Source of the DNA: MED-G105 sp050331095
GTDB lineage: Bacteria; Pseudomonadota; Alphaproteobacteria; Caulobacterales; Parvularculaceae
NCBI GenBank assembly: GCA_050331095.1
Contig: JBHJHE010000022.1
Coordinates: 62,001-126,000 of the forward strand
Length of the DNA stretch: 64,000 nucleotides
Reading direction: 5' to 3'
This document shows positions 50,360 to 59,023 of the stretch, in pieces. Within the stretch, counting starts at the first letter, position 1. The number at the start of each line of letters is the position of its first letter. The position numbers and the translations under genes were made by a program. Under the pieces are notes generated by a model. The model ran no database searches, was not told the origin of the DNA, and was given only the letters and a program-made list of their open reading frames with translations.

Positions 50360-51399
50360 CGGCGCCGGAGACTTTCGGGGCCGTTATCGTCAATTTCCGC
50401 GCCGCTGGCCTCGCGATCGGCGCCGCGCGCAGCTTTCTCGGCGACGGCGGGGCCCGCGCGATCGTCGTCGACAACCGCTCGCCGGACGATTCGTGGGCGT
50501 TGTTCCGCGCGTTCGCCGGCGGCGGCCCGGCGCCCGATGCGCCGCGGCCGAGCCCCATCGTGAATCGCCCGCCGACCTACGCCGACCTTGCGCCTGACGA
50601 GATCGCATGCGTGGAAGACGTCGACGCGGCGCGCGCGACGCCGGCGTCCGTGCGGCTCGTCTTTATAAAGAGCGCCGCCAATGGCGGCTTCGCCGCCGGC
50701 TGCAATCTCGGGCTCGCCGCGCTCGACGGGCTCGTCGGCGTCGACGCGTTGTTGCTGCTCAATCCGGACGCGGCGCTTGCGCGCGGCGCGCTGCGAGCGT
50801 TCGCCGAGCGCCTCGCCGACCCTGGGGTCGGGCTGTGCGGCGCGAGCGTCGTCGGTTTCGAAGCGCCCCACCGCGCGCAGGCTTTTGGGGGCGCGGCGAT
50901 GGACGCGCTCCACCGCGGCTTCAATATCGGCGAGGGCGCGACGCTCGACGACCGGCCGTCGCGCGCCGAAGTCGAGGCGCGCCTCGCCTATCCGCTGGGC
51001 GCGGCGATGGCCTGTCGTGCGGATTATCTCGACGTCGCCGGCTATCTCGACGAGCGATACTTTCTCTACTTCGAGGAGGCGGACTGGACGCGCGCCGGCC
51101 TGCCGGCCCGCAAACCCGCCTGGGCGCCGGACGCCATCGTTCATCACCGCTACGGCGCGAGCTCCGCAAGCGCAAAGCGCCGGGTCGGCGAGCCGGCGGC
51201 GCGCTCGCCCCTCTCCGACTACCATATGACCCGCTCGCGGATTTTGTTCGCCCGCAAATGGCGGCCCTTGTCGGCCCCGATCGCCCGGGCGGCCGGCGCG
51301 TGGCAGGCGGCGCAACGCATCGCGCGCGGCAGGCCGGCGAACGCCCGCGCCGTCGCCGCGGCGGCCGCCCGGCCGGACCTGCCGGGACCGCGGCCATAA
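50356..51399 (+). CDS. Glycosyltransferase family 2 protein, rhamnosyltransferase-like (347 aa)
   Basis: GTG 50356 overlaps the exosortase stop (GTGA). GT-A motifs: FGAVIVNFRAAGLAIGAARS, AIVVDNRSPDDSW, SAANGGFAAGCNLGLAAL, LLLNPDAALARGALRAF and FLYFEEADWTRAGLPARKPA. An insert of about 35 residues between the first two motifs is Pro/Ala-rich. It has the same family pattern as the gene at 35832. Last gene of the exopolysaccharide cluster. Sugar unknown. Confidence 0.88.
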   Translation: MTAPETFGAVIVNFRAAGLAIGAARSFLGDGGARAIVVDNRSPDDSWALFRAFAGGGPAPDAPRPSPIVNRPPTYADLAPDEIACVEDVDAARATPASVRLVFIKSAANGGFAAGCNLGLAALDGLVGVDALLLLNPDAALARGALRAFAERLADPGVGLCGASVVGFEAPHRAQAFGGAAMDALHRGFNIGEGATLDDRPSRAEVEARLAYPLGAAMACRADYLDVAGYLDERYFLYFEEADWTRAGLPARKPAWAPDAIVHHRYGASSASAKRRVGEPAARSPLSDYHMTRSRILFARKWRPLSAPIARAAGAWQAAQRIARGRPANARAVAAAAARPDLPGPRP

Positions 51400-51502
51400 A
51401 CGGCGCGAAGGCGCGTTCGCGACAAATCGAAGCCTCTGTGAACCCATTTCGTCCGAAACGGGCTAATCTCCGTGGGAACGCCTCATACGGAGACCACGCG
51501 AC

Positions 51503-53083
51503 ATGCAGGACGCTGAAGAAATCGACTCCCAGGCTGCGCCCGAAAACGCCGCGCCCGCCGAGGCTGCGCGAGAGGCGGCTGCGCCAGAAGAGTCTGCGCC
51601 GAAAGAAGCCGCGAACGGAGCGGTCGACGACGTCCCGACGCCTGCGGACGTACCCGCCGCTGCGGCCGATGCGCCTCGCGAAGGCCTCGGCCCCGGCCGA
51701 CAGGAGAGCGCGATCGAGGAGCTGATCGGCGCCGATCGCCTGATCGACGACAGCAGCGCGGTCGTCGCCTGGGTGCGCGACAATCTGATGACCCTCGACA
51801 ACGCGTTGCAGTTGACGATCATCGTGGCGGCGCTGGTGCCGGCGGCGCTTTTCGGCCCGCAATTGCGCAAGTTCATTTCGACCCAGTTGGGGCCGCGCGT
51901 GCCGGTGGGCGTCGCGCGACGGCTCGTGGCCGCGTTCGGCTATGTCGCGACGCCGATCGCGCTGTTTGCGGTTCTGCGCGGCGCCGAGGCGATCCTCGAC
52001 GAAATCGGCCGGCCCCACGCGCTCGTCTCCGCGGCGGGCTCGCTCCTCAGCGCGTGGATCGCCATCCGCCTTGTCACTCTCGTCATCCGCTCGCCTTTCT
52101 GGTCGCGGGTCGCCTTCTACGTCGCCTGGCCGATCGCCGCACTCGACGCGTTCGGCGTGCTCGACGACGTCGTCGCGCGGCTCGACGCGGCGTCGATCCC
52201 CCTCGGCGAGAACGACGCCGGCGAACCGCTTTCGTTCTCGCTGCTCGACGTCGTGCGGACGCTGATCATCTTCAGCCTGTTGTTCTGGCTTGCGGGCTTC
52301 GCCAAGCGCTTCGTGAAGGACCGCATCTCCACGGTCGACGAAATCACGCCGTCGCTGCAGGCCCTGATCGGCAAGATCCTCGACGTCGTCACGCCCGTGA
52401 TCGCCTTTCTCGTCGCCTTGCAGATCGTAGGCTTCAACCTCGCGACGCTGACGATCTTCGGCGGCGCCATCGGTCTTGGCGTCGGCCTCGGTCTGCAGCG
52501 GACGATCTCGAACTTCTTCGCCGGCTTCACATTGATCGCCGACAAATCGATCAAGCCCGGCGACGTGATCGAGGTCGGCGACACGTTCGGGTGGGTGACC
52601 CACATGGGCGCGCGTTACGTCAAGGTGCGCACGCGCGACGGCACCGCCCACCTCGTGCCCTACGACGAGTGCTTCGAAAACGGCGTCGTTAATTGGTCCC
52701 ATGCGGACCGTGTGGTGCGCCTCCACGCGCCGTTCGGCGTCGCCTACGGCACGAAGGATCTGCGCGGCGTCAAAGCGATGGCCGAGAGGGCCGCGACGCA
52801 GATCGACCGCGTCGTCTCCGACCCGAAGCCGGTTTGCAACCTCGTCGGCTTCGGCGACAGCTCGGTCGATTTCGACCTCAGGTTCTGGATCGTCGACCCG
52901 AAGAACGGCGTCGCCAACGTCACGAGCGAGGTGATGCTGGCGCTCTGGGACGGTCTCGCGGAGATGGGCGTCGAAATCCCGTTCCCGCAGCGCGACCTCC
53001 ACATCAAGAGCGCGCCGTCGGAGGTTCTGGATCTGGCGGCGGCGAACGGCCACGCCACGGCGGCCGCGTCGTCGTCCGGCTGA
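51503..53083 (+). CDS. Mechanosensitive ion channel of the MscS family (526 aa)
   Basis: MscS channels open under membrane tension to release solutes. The first 70 residues are acidic and Ala/Pro-rich. Helices follow to about residue 340. The pore and beta domain reads FNLATLTIFGGAIGLGVGLG, LQRTISNFFAGFTLIADKSI, KPGDVIEVGDTFGWVTHMGA, RDGTAHLVPYDECFENGVVN, and the C-terminal domain ends EVMLALWDGLAEMGVEIPFP, QRDLHIKS. The conserved Gly/Ala-rich pore helix and GDxIEVG loop are intact. It stands alone after the polysaccharide locus. Confidence 0.93.
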   Translation: MQDAEEIDSQAAPENAAPAEAAREAAAPEESAPKEAANGAVDDVPTPADVPAAAADAPREGLGPGRQESAIEELIGADRLIDDSSAVVAWVRDNLMTLDNALQLTIIVAALVPAALFGPQLRKFISTQLGPRVPVGVARRLVAAFGYVATPIALFAVLRGAEAILDEIGRPHALVSAAGSLLSAWIAIRLVTLVIRSPFWSRVAFYVAWPIAALDAFGVLDDVVARLDAASIPLGENDAGEPLSFSLLDVVRTLIIFSLLFWLAGFAKRFVKDRISTVDEITPSLQALIGKILDVVTPVIAFLVALQIVGFNLATLTIFGGAIGLGVGLGLQRTISNFFAGFTLIADKSIKPGDVIEVGDTFGWVTHMGARYVKVRTRDGTAHLVPYDECFENGVVNWSHADRVVRLHAPFGVAYGTKDLRGVKAMAERAATQIDRVVSDPKPVCNLVGFGDSSVDFDLRFWIVDPKNGVANVTSEVMLALWDGLAEMGVEIPFPQRDLHIKSAPSEVLDLAAANGHATAAASSSG

Positions 53084-53244
53084 CGCTGCGGCGCCGCACA
53101 AAGCTCCGGGACGCGTGGCGGCTCGCGCGAGCTGCGCCGTCCCATGGCGAAGTTGTGATCGCTCGCGCGCGGCGAGACATGGCCCGCCGCGCGCCGACGC
53201 GCTATAAGCTTGCGGGGCGCAACGTCGATGGCGGAGCTTTTGGT

Positions 53245-53817
53245 ATGCGACTTTCCATGAAATTTCTGCGGCGCGCCGCTCTTGGCGCGGCTTCTATTGC
53301 CCTCGCGGCCTGCGCGACGGCGACGCCGTATGTCGCCGCGTCGGAAGGCAACGGCTACGGATTTTCCGAGCAGCAGATCGAAGCGAACCGCTACCGCGTG
53401 ATGTTCCGCGGCAACTCGTCGACCACGCGCGAGATCGTCGAAACGTTCCTGCTGTTCCGCGCGGCGGAACTGACGCTGCTCAACGGGTTCGACTATTTCG
53501 TCGTTGTCGAAGGCGATACCGAGGCGAACCGGACGCTGCGCACGACCTCGACGGGTTCCGCCTTCGTCGGCGGGCCGGCTTTCTTTGGCGGCTACGGGCG
53601 CGGCTTCCGTCGTCGCGGGTTTCCCTATTACGCTTACGGATTCGGCTGGGGGGGCGCCCCGTTCGATTCCACAACGCGCGAGATTACGCGTTACTCCGCC
53701 GTTGCGTTCATCGCGATGTTCGAGGGCGAAAAGCCGGCTGACGACGTGGCCGCGTTCGACGCCCGCGACGTCACCGATAATCTGCGGCCGGTCGTGTTCA
53801 GCGAGCCGCAATCCTAA
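53245..53817 (+). CDS. CC0125/CC1285-type lipoprotein (190 aa)
   Basis: The N-terminus MRLSMKFLRRAALGAASIAL leads to a lipobox (ALAAC) at Cys23. The body GYGFSEQQIEANRYRVMFRG, NSSTTREIVETFLLFRAAEL, TLLNGFDYFVVVEGDTEANR follows the pattern of a lipoprotein family known from Caulobacter as CC0125/CC1285. A Gly/Phe/Tyr-rich loop (FFGGYGRGFRRRGFPYYAYG) is in the middle. Start 53245 or the Met at 53257 are both possible. Function unknown; probably outer membrane. Confidence 0.8.
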   Translation: MRLSMKFLRRAALGAASIALAACATATPYVAASEGNGYGFSEQQIEANRYRVMFRGNSSTTREIVETFLLFRAAELTLLNGFDYFVVVEGDTEANRTLRTTSTGSAFVGGPAFFGGYGRGFRRRGFPYYAYGFGWGGAPFDSTTREITRYSAVAFIAMFEGEKPADDVAAFDARDVTDNLRPVVFSEPQS

Positions 53818-53871
53818 ATCGACATATCGGTCCTTCGCCGCGCGGCGAGGGACCTTATTCGGGGGCGACGC

Positions 53872-54519
53872 ATGGCGAAACGTTCCGCCAGCCGGCTGCG
53901 CGGTCAGCCGGTCCGTTTGCGGCTTTACAAGTGGGCCGGACAGTGGGGGCCCTTCAAGGTCAAGATCCCCTGCGGCGAGTGCGCGCTGACCGAAGACGTC
54001 ATCGACGACACCCTGAAGTTCGAGCTTTCGAACGCCGAGGTGGAGTTCACGGTCAAGGAGTGGCTCACCTATTGGTGGGAGCCCTTGTTCGCCGGCGGCG
54101 GCTGGCATGCGCCGATCGTCCTTGTGGAGAAGGAAGTGATTAGCCAGGGCGATGCGCTGAACCGCGGCGTGTTGGCCGAGGCGGTCATCCGCGAGCACGT
54201 CAAACGCTTCGACCTTGAGGGCAACCACCTCTTCGGCAAGGACAACTGCAAGCACTGCACGCGCGGCAAAGCCTATCTCGACGACGCCGGCATTCCGTAT
54301 ACTTACCATGACGTGGTGAAGAACCCGGGCGCGATGTACGAGATGCTCGCCCGGGTGAAGCCGATCATCGGCGAGAAGACGCCGGTGACGACGCCGCAAA
54401 TCTGGCTCGACGGGGCCTATGTGGGCGGCGCGGACGAATTGTCGGAGAAGCTTGGCGTCGACGTCGAACCTGATCCGCGGCGGGGCCGCGGCTCCCTGTC
54501 GCGGGGCCGACGCAGTTAG
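53872..54519 (+). CDS. Glutaredoxin-domain protein with an extra N-terminal CxxC domain (215 aa)
   Basis: The C-terminal 90 residues are a glutaredoxin: GNHLFGKDNCKHCTRGKAYL with active-site CKHC, AGIPYTYHDVVK, TTPQIWLDGAYVGGADELSE with the cis-Pro. The N-terminal 110 residues hold another CxxC (KIPCGECALTEDVIDDTLKF) in a thioredoxin-like strand pattern and then HAPIVLVEKEVISQGDALNR, which resembles a second, variant glutaredoxin-like domain. A basic tail ends the chain. Likely a thiol-disulfide or Fe-S related protein; substrate unknown. Its TAG stop lies at the start of repeat copy E. Confidence 0.82.
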   Translation: MAKRSASRLRGQPVRLRLYKWAGQWGPFKVKIPCGECALTEDVIDDTLKFELSNAEVEFTVKEWLTYWWEPLFAGGGWHAPIVLVEKEVISQGDALNRGVLAEAVIREHVKRFDLEGNHLFGKDNCKHCTRGKAYLDDAGIPYTYHDVVKNPGAMYEMLARVKPIIGEKTPVTTPQIWLDGAYVGGADELSEKLGVDVEPDPRRGRGSLSRGRRS

Positions 54520-54622
54520 AGCGCTGGGCGCTTGACCTCGATCGGGCGAAGGCCGTCTCGGTGGCTCAGAACGAACAATTCAGCGCGTCCAACCCGGTTC
54601 GGTCAGGCGACGCGACGCTCCG
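54516..54622 (+). repeat. 107-bp interspersed repeat, copy E (diverged)
   Basis: It starts TTAGAGCGCTGGGCG and is recognisable across its length (ATCGGGCGAAGGCCGTCTCG, GTCCAACCCGGTTCGGTCAG) but has many substitutions. It lies between the convergent glutaredoxin and PilZ genes. The initial TTAG supplies the TAG stop (54517-54519) of the glutaredoxin gene. It is the oldest-looking copy. Confidence 0.72.
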
Positions 54623-54634
54623 CCATCGGCGCTG

Positions 54635-55288
54635 TTAGACCGCGCGCAGGTGCGCGCCGCGGGCGTCCGCCTCCGCGTCGGCCGTTTCCGCGGCCAGGTC
54701 CGCCGGCCGTTCGAACATCACGACGAAGCCGCGGGGCGTGTGGCGGATGACGGCGCCGCGTTGGCGGCCGACATGGATCTCGCTGCCGAGGGGCGGTTTT
54801 CGGGTCGATTCCACGGCGACGCCGCCGACCGACTGGTCGAGGATGCGCACGAACAGCGACGCTCCGTCGGCGAGGCGGCACACGGTGCGTTGGTCGCCGG
54901 AGCGATGGCGCGGCTCGCTGCGCCGGTCGCCAAGCCCGTCCGCGACGCGGGCGTTGGCCCGGAGCATGAGTTTTTCGGTGAGTTTCGTGCGACGCACCCG
55001 CGGCAGTCGGAACGACAGAGCGAAGCCGTCCGGCAGCATGCGCACGATGCGGCCTTCGAACATGTCGAGATCCGCGACCGACACGACCGCGGCGTCGCCC
55101 GTCACGATCGCAGCGCCGTCCGGACCGCCGATCGGCGCGTCGAGCGCCACGGCGAGATCGCCCGGCGAAATGTTCACGAGCCGCCCCTGATAGTCGTCGA
55201 TACCGTTCACGACGATGCGCGCCGGCAAGTCGAGCGCCACGCGGCGGAACCGCCGGAGCTCCTTTTCGTTGCGAACCAAGGCAAGCAT
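54635..55288 (-). CDS. Tandem PilZ-domain protein (217 aa)
   Basis: PilZ domains bind cyclic di-GMP through RxxxR and D/NxSxxG motifs. The first domain has ELRRFRRVALDLPARIVV and LVNISPGDLAVALDAPIG, where the second motif is imperfect. The second has RRSEPRHRSGDQRTVCRL and ILDQSVGGVAVESTRKPPLG, close to consensus (DxSxGG). So at least one site may bind the nucleotide. There are no other domains or membrane segments. A cytosolic c-di-GMP effector, possibly for motility or polysaccharide, is a fair guess. The end is 12 bases beyond repeat copy E. Confidence 0.8.
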   Translation of the reverse strand: MLALVRNEKELRRFRRVALDLPARIVVNGIDDYQGRLVNISPGDLAVALDAPIGGPDGAAIVTGDAAVVSVADLDMFEGRIVRMLPDGFALSFRLPRVRRTKLTEKLMLRANARVADGLGDRRSEPRHRSGDQRTVCRLADGASLFVRILDQSVGGVAVESTRKPPLGSEIHVGRQRGAVIRHTPRGFVVMFERPADLAAETADAEADARGAHLRAV

Positions 55289-55506
55289 GGGCGACCCTCA
55301 CCGCTCGACGGTTTGTTACAAGCGCGCAATCAAAGCTTCGCTAACTGGGCCGGGAGATTTGTAGGCTCCCCGGCCATGGTTTCGCGTTCGCAACCCTCGT
55401 GCCACACAGTCCGCGCAGGGCCGCCGCGCAGCGCCGTTGCGCCCGGCCGCCGCAGCGTTAATCTCTTGTGGAAAATCGGCGGGGGAAGCCGAAAGGGGGG
55501 CCGTGC

Positions 55507-57768
55507 ATGTTCTGGCTGAAACCGACTCGCAAGAAGGCGGCGAAGGCGGCCGAAAGACCGGCCGCCAACGCCGCAGCGACCGCCGCGCGGGCGTCCTCGC
55601 CGCCGAAGGCCGCCGCGCTGGCGACCCAGTCGCGCGCGGAAGCCGACCCACACATTTGGCTCGAGGACGTCGACGGCGAAAAAGCCCTTGCATGGGTGCG
55701 CGCCGAAAACGCGCGCACCACCGAAACGCTGGAGGCGGACGTTCGTTTCGCCGACCTGCGCGACGCTGCGCGTGCCATCGTCAACGACCGCGAGCGCATT
55801 CCCGCTCCGTCGCTCAATGGCGACGAGGTCCGCAATTTCTGGCGCGACGAGGCGAGCCCGCGCGGGATCTGGCGCCGGGCGAGCCTTGCGTCCTACCTAT
55901 CCGGAGCGCCGGAGTGGCGCACGATCCTAGACGTCGACGCGCTCGCGGCGGCGGAAGACGAAAACTGGATCTTCGCCGGCGTCACGGCGCTCGCACCCGA
56001 CGGCGATCGCGCGATTGTCGCCCTGTCCCGCGGCGGGGCCGACGCGGCCGTCCGGCGCGAGTTCCGCGTCAGTTCGGGACGGGTCGTCGACGGCGGCTTC
56101 AGTTTGCCCGAGGCCAAAGGCGGCGTCGCCTGGGAGAACGAGGACACGATCCTCGCTGCGATCGCCGACGTCGACGCGCTGGGGCCGGACGCCGCGACGG
56201 CGTCAGGCTACCCCCGCCTGGTGCGTCGCCTGACGCGCGGCGCGCCCCTCGCCGACGCGCCGGTCGTCTTTGAAGGGCGCGCCGACGACGTCGGCGTCTG
56301 GCCAGCTGCGATCGTTCGGGGCGGGCGCGCCTATCGTTTCATCACCCGCGCGATCACCTTCTTTGAATCTGAGCACTATCTCCTCGACGAGGGCGGATCG
56401 CCGCGGCTTTTGCCCCTGCCGCGCAAGTCGGAGATCGAGGGCGTCATCGACGGCTTTGCGATCGCGTCGCTCCAGGCCGATTGGCGCCAGGGCGAGGCCG
56501 CCTTCGAGAAAGGCGACCTCGTCGCGCTTCACCTCGTTAGCGGCGAGGCGAGCCTCGTCTTCCGGCCGACCGAGCGCCAGGCGGTCGCCGGGGTCGCGAC
56601 CGGCGGCGCGGCGGTTTTCGTCGAGCTTCTCGACAACGTCGTCGGCTCGATCCTCAAGATCGCCCGCGCGGGCGACGGCTGGCGGCGCGAGCCCGTAACG
56701 CTCCCCGGCGTCGGCCAGGCGAGCCTCGGCGGCGTCAATCCGCTCGGCGCCGACGCTTTCGTCTTTTTCGACAGCCCCACCGTGCCGTCGACGCTCTACT
56801 ATCTCGACAAGGCCGGCGCGCGCCGGCGGGTCATGCAGAGCCCCGCCTATTTTGACGCCGGCGGCGTCGTCATGCGTCAGTTCGAGGCGACGTCGAAGGA
56901 CGGCGTCGCCGTTCCCTATTTCGTCATTGGGCGGAGCGATGCGATAGAAAGCGGCCGCGCGCCGGTCATTCAGTACGGCTACGGCGGGTTCGAAGTGCCG
57001 ACGACCCCGGGATACGCCGGCGTGGTGGGCAAGCTTTGGCTCGAGAAGGGCGGCGTATACGTCATCGCCAACATTCGCGGCGGCGGCGAGTTCGGTCCGC
57101 GCTGGCACCAGGCGGCCCTGCGCGAGTACCGCCAGCGCGCCTTCGACGATTTCTTCGCCGTTTCCGAAGACCTGATCTCGCGGGGCGTCGCGACGCCGGC
57201 GCGCCTCGGCGCCTATGGCGGGTCGAACGGCGGGCTGCTGATGGGCGTCGCATTAACGCAGCGGCCGGATCTTTACGGCGCCCTCGCCATCGGCGTGCCG
57301 CTTCTTGATATGCTCCGCTATCATGAGCTTCTCGCCGGCGCGAGCTGGGTCGACGAGTACGGCGATCCGACGGACCCGCGCATGGCGGAGATCCTGCGCG
57401 CTTATTCTCCGTATCACAATGTTCGCCCGGCGACGGCCTATCCGAAGCCGTTTTTCTTCACCTCGACGCGCGACGACCGGGTGCACCCCGGCCATGCGCG
57501 GAAGATGGCGGCGCGCATGCGCGAGCACGGCCACGACTTCTTGTATTATGAAAACATCGAAGGCGGCCACGGCGCGGCGGCGAACCTCGACCAGCTCGCC
57601 TATCGCGCCGCCCTTCAGTACGCCTACTTCTGGTCGACGCTTGGAGGCCGCGCGACCGATGCGCCGGCCGACGCGCCGCGCCTCGTCCCTGAGGCCGCGA
57701 CGCGGGCCGCCGCCGCGGGCGAAACGCCAATGTCGCCGGGCGTGCGTCGGCGCATTCGTCGGCGCTAG
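55507..57768 (+). CDS. Prolyl oligopeptidase family (S9) serine peptidase (753 aa)
   Basis: It has an N-terminal PREP-type helical start (DPHIWLEDVDGEKALAWVRA), a seven-bladed propeller and a C-terminal alpha/beta hydrolase domain. Ser573 sits in LGAYGGSNGGLLMGVALTQR, with Asp in TSTRDDRVHPGHARKMAARM and His in IEGGHGAAANL. PVIQYGYGGFEVPTTPGYAG and ANIRGGGEFGPRWHQAALRE are the family signature strands. Start 55507 (MFWLKPTRKK) has GGGGGCCGTGC upstream; the first 50 residues are basic and Ala-rich, with no signal peptide, so it may be cytosolic. The TAG stop lies in repeat copy F. Confidence 0.92.
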   Translation: MFWLKPTRKKAAKAAERPAANAAATAARASSPPKAAALATQSRAEADPHIWLEDVDGEKALAWVRAENARTTETLEADVRFADLRDAARAIVNDRERIPAPSLNGDEVRNFWRDEASPRGIWRRASLASYLSGAPEWRTILDVDALAAAEDENWIFAGVTALAPDGDRAIVALSRGGADAAVRREFRVSSGRVVDGGFSLPEAKGGVAWENEDTILAAIADVDALGPDAATASGYPRLVRRLTRGAPLADAPVVFEGRADDVGVWPAAIVRGGRAYRFITRAITFFESEHYLLDEGGSPRLLPLPRKSEIEGVIDGFAIASLQADWRQGEAAFEKGDLVALHLVSGEASLVFRPTERQAVAGVATGGAAVFVELLDNVVGSILKIARAGDGWRREPVTLPGVGQASLGGVNPLGADAFVFFDSPTVPSTLYYLDKAGARRRVMQSPAYFDAGGVVMRQFEATSKDGVAVPYFVIGRSDAIESGRAPVIQYGYGGFEVPTTPGYAGVVGKLWLEKGGVYVIANIRGGGEFGPRWHQAALREYRQRAFDDFFAVSEDLISRGVATPARLGAYGGSNGGLLMGVALTQRPDLYGALAIGVPLLDMLRYHELLAGASWVDEYGDPTDPRMAEILRAYSPYHNVRPATAYPKPFFFTSTRDDRVHPGHARKMAARMREHGHDFLYYENIEGGHGAAANLDQLAYRAALQYAYFWSTLGGRATDAPADAPRLVPEAATRAAAAGETPMSPGVRRRIRRR

Positions 57769-57870
57769 AGCGCCGGGCGTTCAGTTTGGATCGGCTGAAG
57801 ACCGTCTCAGGCGCTCACAACAAAGAATCTAGAGCATCCGACTGCTTCAATCGTAGACGCGATTTTCTGG
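57765..57870 (+). repeat. 106-bp two-hairpin interspersed repeat, copy F
   Basis: It begins CTAGAGCGCCGGGCGTTCAG and matches copies A-D until TTCAATC, after which the last 18 bases are diverged (one base shorter). It lies between the convergent S9 peptidase and desaturase genes. The initial CTAG supplies the TAG stop (57766-57768) of the peptidase gene. Confidence 0.88.
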
Positions 57871-57945
57871 CGCGCCCGCCGCTCTGGCGGTCTTCACTGT
57901 CTTTCGCCTGCGGACGGAACTGTTCTTCGTTTGAAAAGACGGCAA

Positions 57946-57973
57946 GCGTCGCGGACCGGACGATCCGCGACGC
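57946..57973 (-). terminator. Probable terminator of the desaturase gene
   Basis: GCGTCGCGGA and TCCGCGACGC form a perfect 10-bp stem with an 8-base loop, 30 bases past the minus-strand stop at 58003. A TTTT run follows, but only after 8 further bases, so it is a weaker terminator than the one after hslU. Confidence 0.55.
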
Positions 57974-58002
57974 TCCGTGGCGAGCCGCCCCTTAACGGGC
58001 GC

Positions 58003-58872
58003 TTAAGCGGCGGCTTCTTTCCCGCGCCGGGCGAGGCCGCGGAACGGCTCGGCCAACTGCGCGGCGTAACCGACGGGGTAGTCGTCGCGATCGGCGAGGC
58101 CGATTTCGTCCGATGTCGACGGCGCGTCGAGCGGCGGGCGGCGCGTGCCGAGGACGGCGTCTCAAACGGTCGTGAACAGACCGAAATTCACGTCGCCCTC
58201 CACGGCGTCGGCGTAATGGTGCCGGCGATGGACAGGCGCGATCGCCCAGAAACTCAAAGGGCCCGGCGTCCGCAGATCGAGGTTCGCGTGCTGCAGCAGG
58301 AGTTGCAGACCGACGGCGAGCCCGAGAACGGCCGTCGCTTCGTGCGGGGCGCCCAGAAGCCATAAGGGCGACAGGCCCGCCGCCGCTTCCGCGCCCACAT
58401 TGACCGGGTGTTTGATCATGCCGTTCAGGCCGTAAAGCCGATGCGGCGCGTGGTGCGGCTCGTGGAACCGCCACATCAGCGGCCAGCGATGGCTGACGAT
58501 GCGGGCGATCGTGAACCCGGCGTCGGCGATGACGATGACGAGCGCGAACTGCAGCCAGACCGGCCAGTCGGTCGGCCAGAGGTCCGGTTTCGGCAAGGCC
58601 CGCGAGATCGCCGCGCTCGTCAGGATGAGCGCGACGAGCGTCGCCATGTAGGCGAGGTCGCGCGCGCGCTCGCCGTGATCGCCGTTCCACGACGGCTGGT
58701 GCGGCGCGAACCGTTCCACCGTCAACACGACTAAGGCCGCGGCGAAAATCGTCGGCGCCACAAGCCAATTCGGACCGCCGGCGAAAATGACGTTCCCCAC
58801 CGCGATCAGCGGAACGAACATCAATGTCGGCGCGAACAAATACCGTACGTACCAAGTCAGATAAGAGCGCAT
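58003..58872 (-). pseudogene. Sterol desaturase / fatty acid hydroxylase family gene with an in-frame TGA
   Basis: The frame from ATG 58872 to TAA 58003 covers a full 289-codon membrane di-iron enzyme. It has several hydrophobic helices and His clusters that bind the two irons: RWPLMWRFHEPHHAPHRLYG, LNGMIKHPVNVG, LLLQHANLDL and VHRRHHYADAVEGDVNFGLF. TGA at 58164-58162 interrupts it right after NFGLFTTV, where the family normally has Trp (TVWD). The frame then continues DAVLGTRRPPLDAPSTSDEI, GLADRDDYPVGYAAQL, the usual C-terminus, so TGG to TGA is likely. All iron ligands precede the stop, so the 236-residue product might keep some function. Confidence 0.82.
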
Positions 58873-59023
58873 GTTTCATCTCCCCGTTTGCGCGTCAGTC
58901 AAGGCTCGGCGGTTCGCGCGGCGAGATTAAGAGCGTCGTACGACGGAATTCCGGCGCATTGATGCGCGCCGCGCCATGGTTCACAACCACGTCCTTACGG
59001 GTGACGTCGCTTCAGGGGACGAG

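Noticed and set aside
50921..53101. 726-codon minus-strand ORF opposite the glycosyltransferase and MscS genes
   Set aside because: Antisense shadow; crosses two real genes and has no domain.
57992..58006. Perfect TTAA-N7-TTAA (CtrA-like) sequence
   Set aside because: It overlaps the 3' end of the desaturase frame, between converging genes, with no gene start nearby, so a regulatory role is unlikely.
58162..58164. TGA in the desaturase gene as a selenocysteine codon
   Set aside because: The family has Trp at this place and no Cys; no SECIS-like hairpin was noticed just after it.
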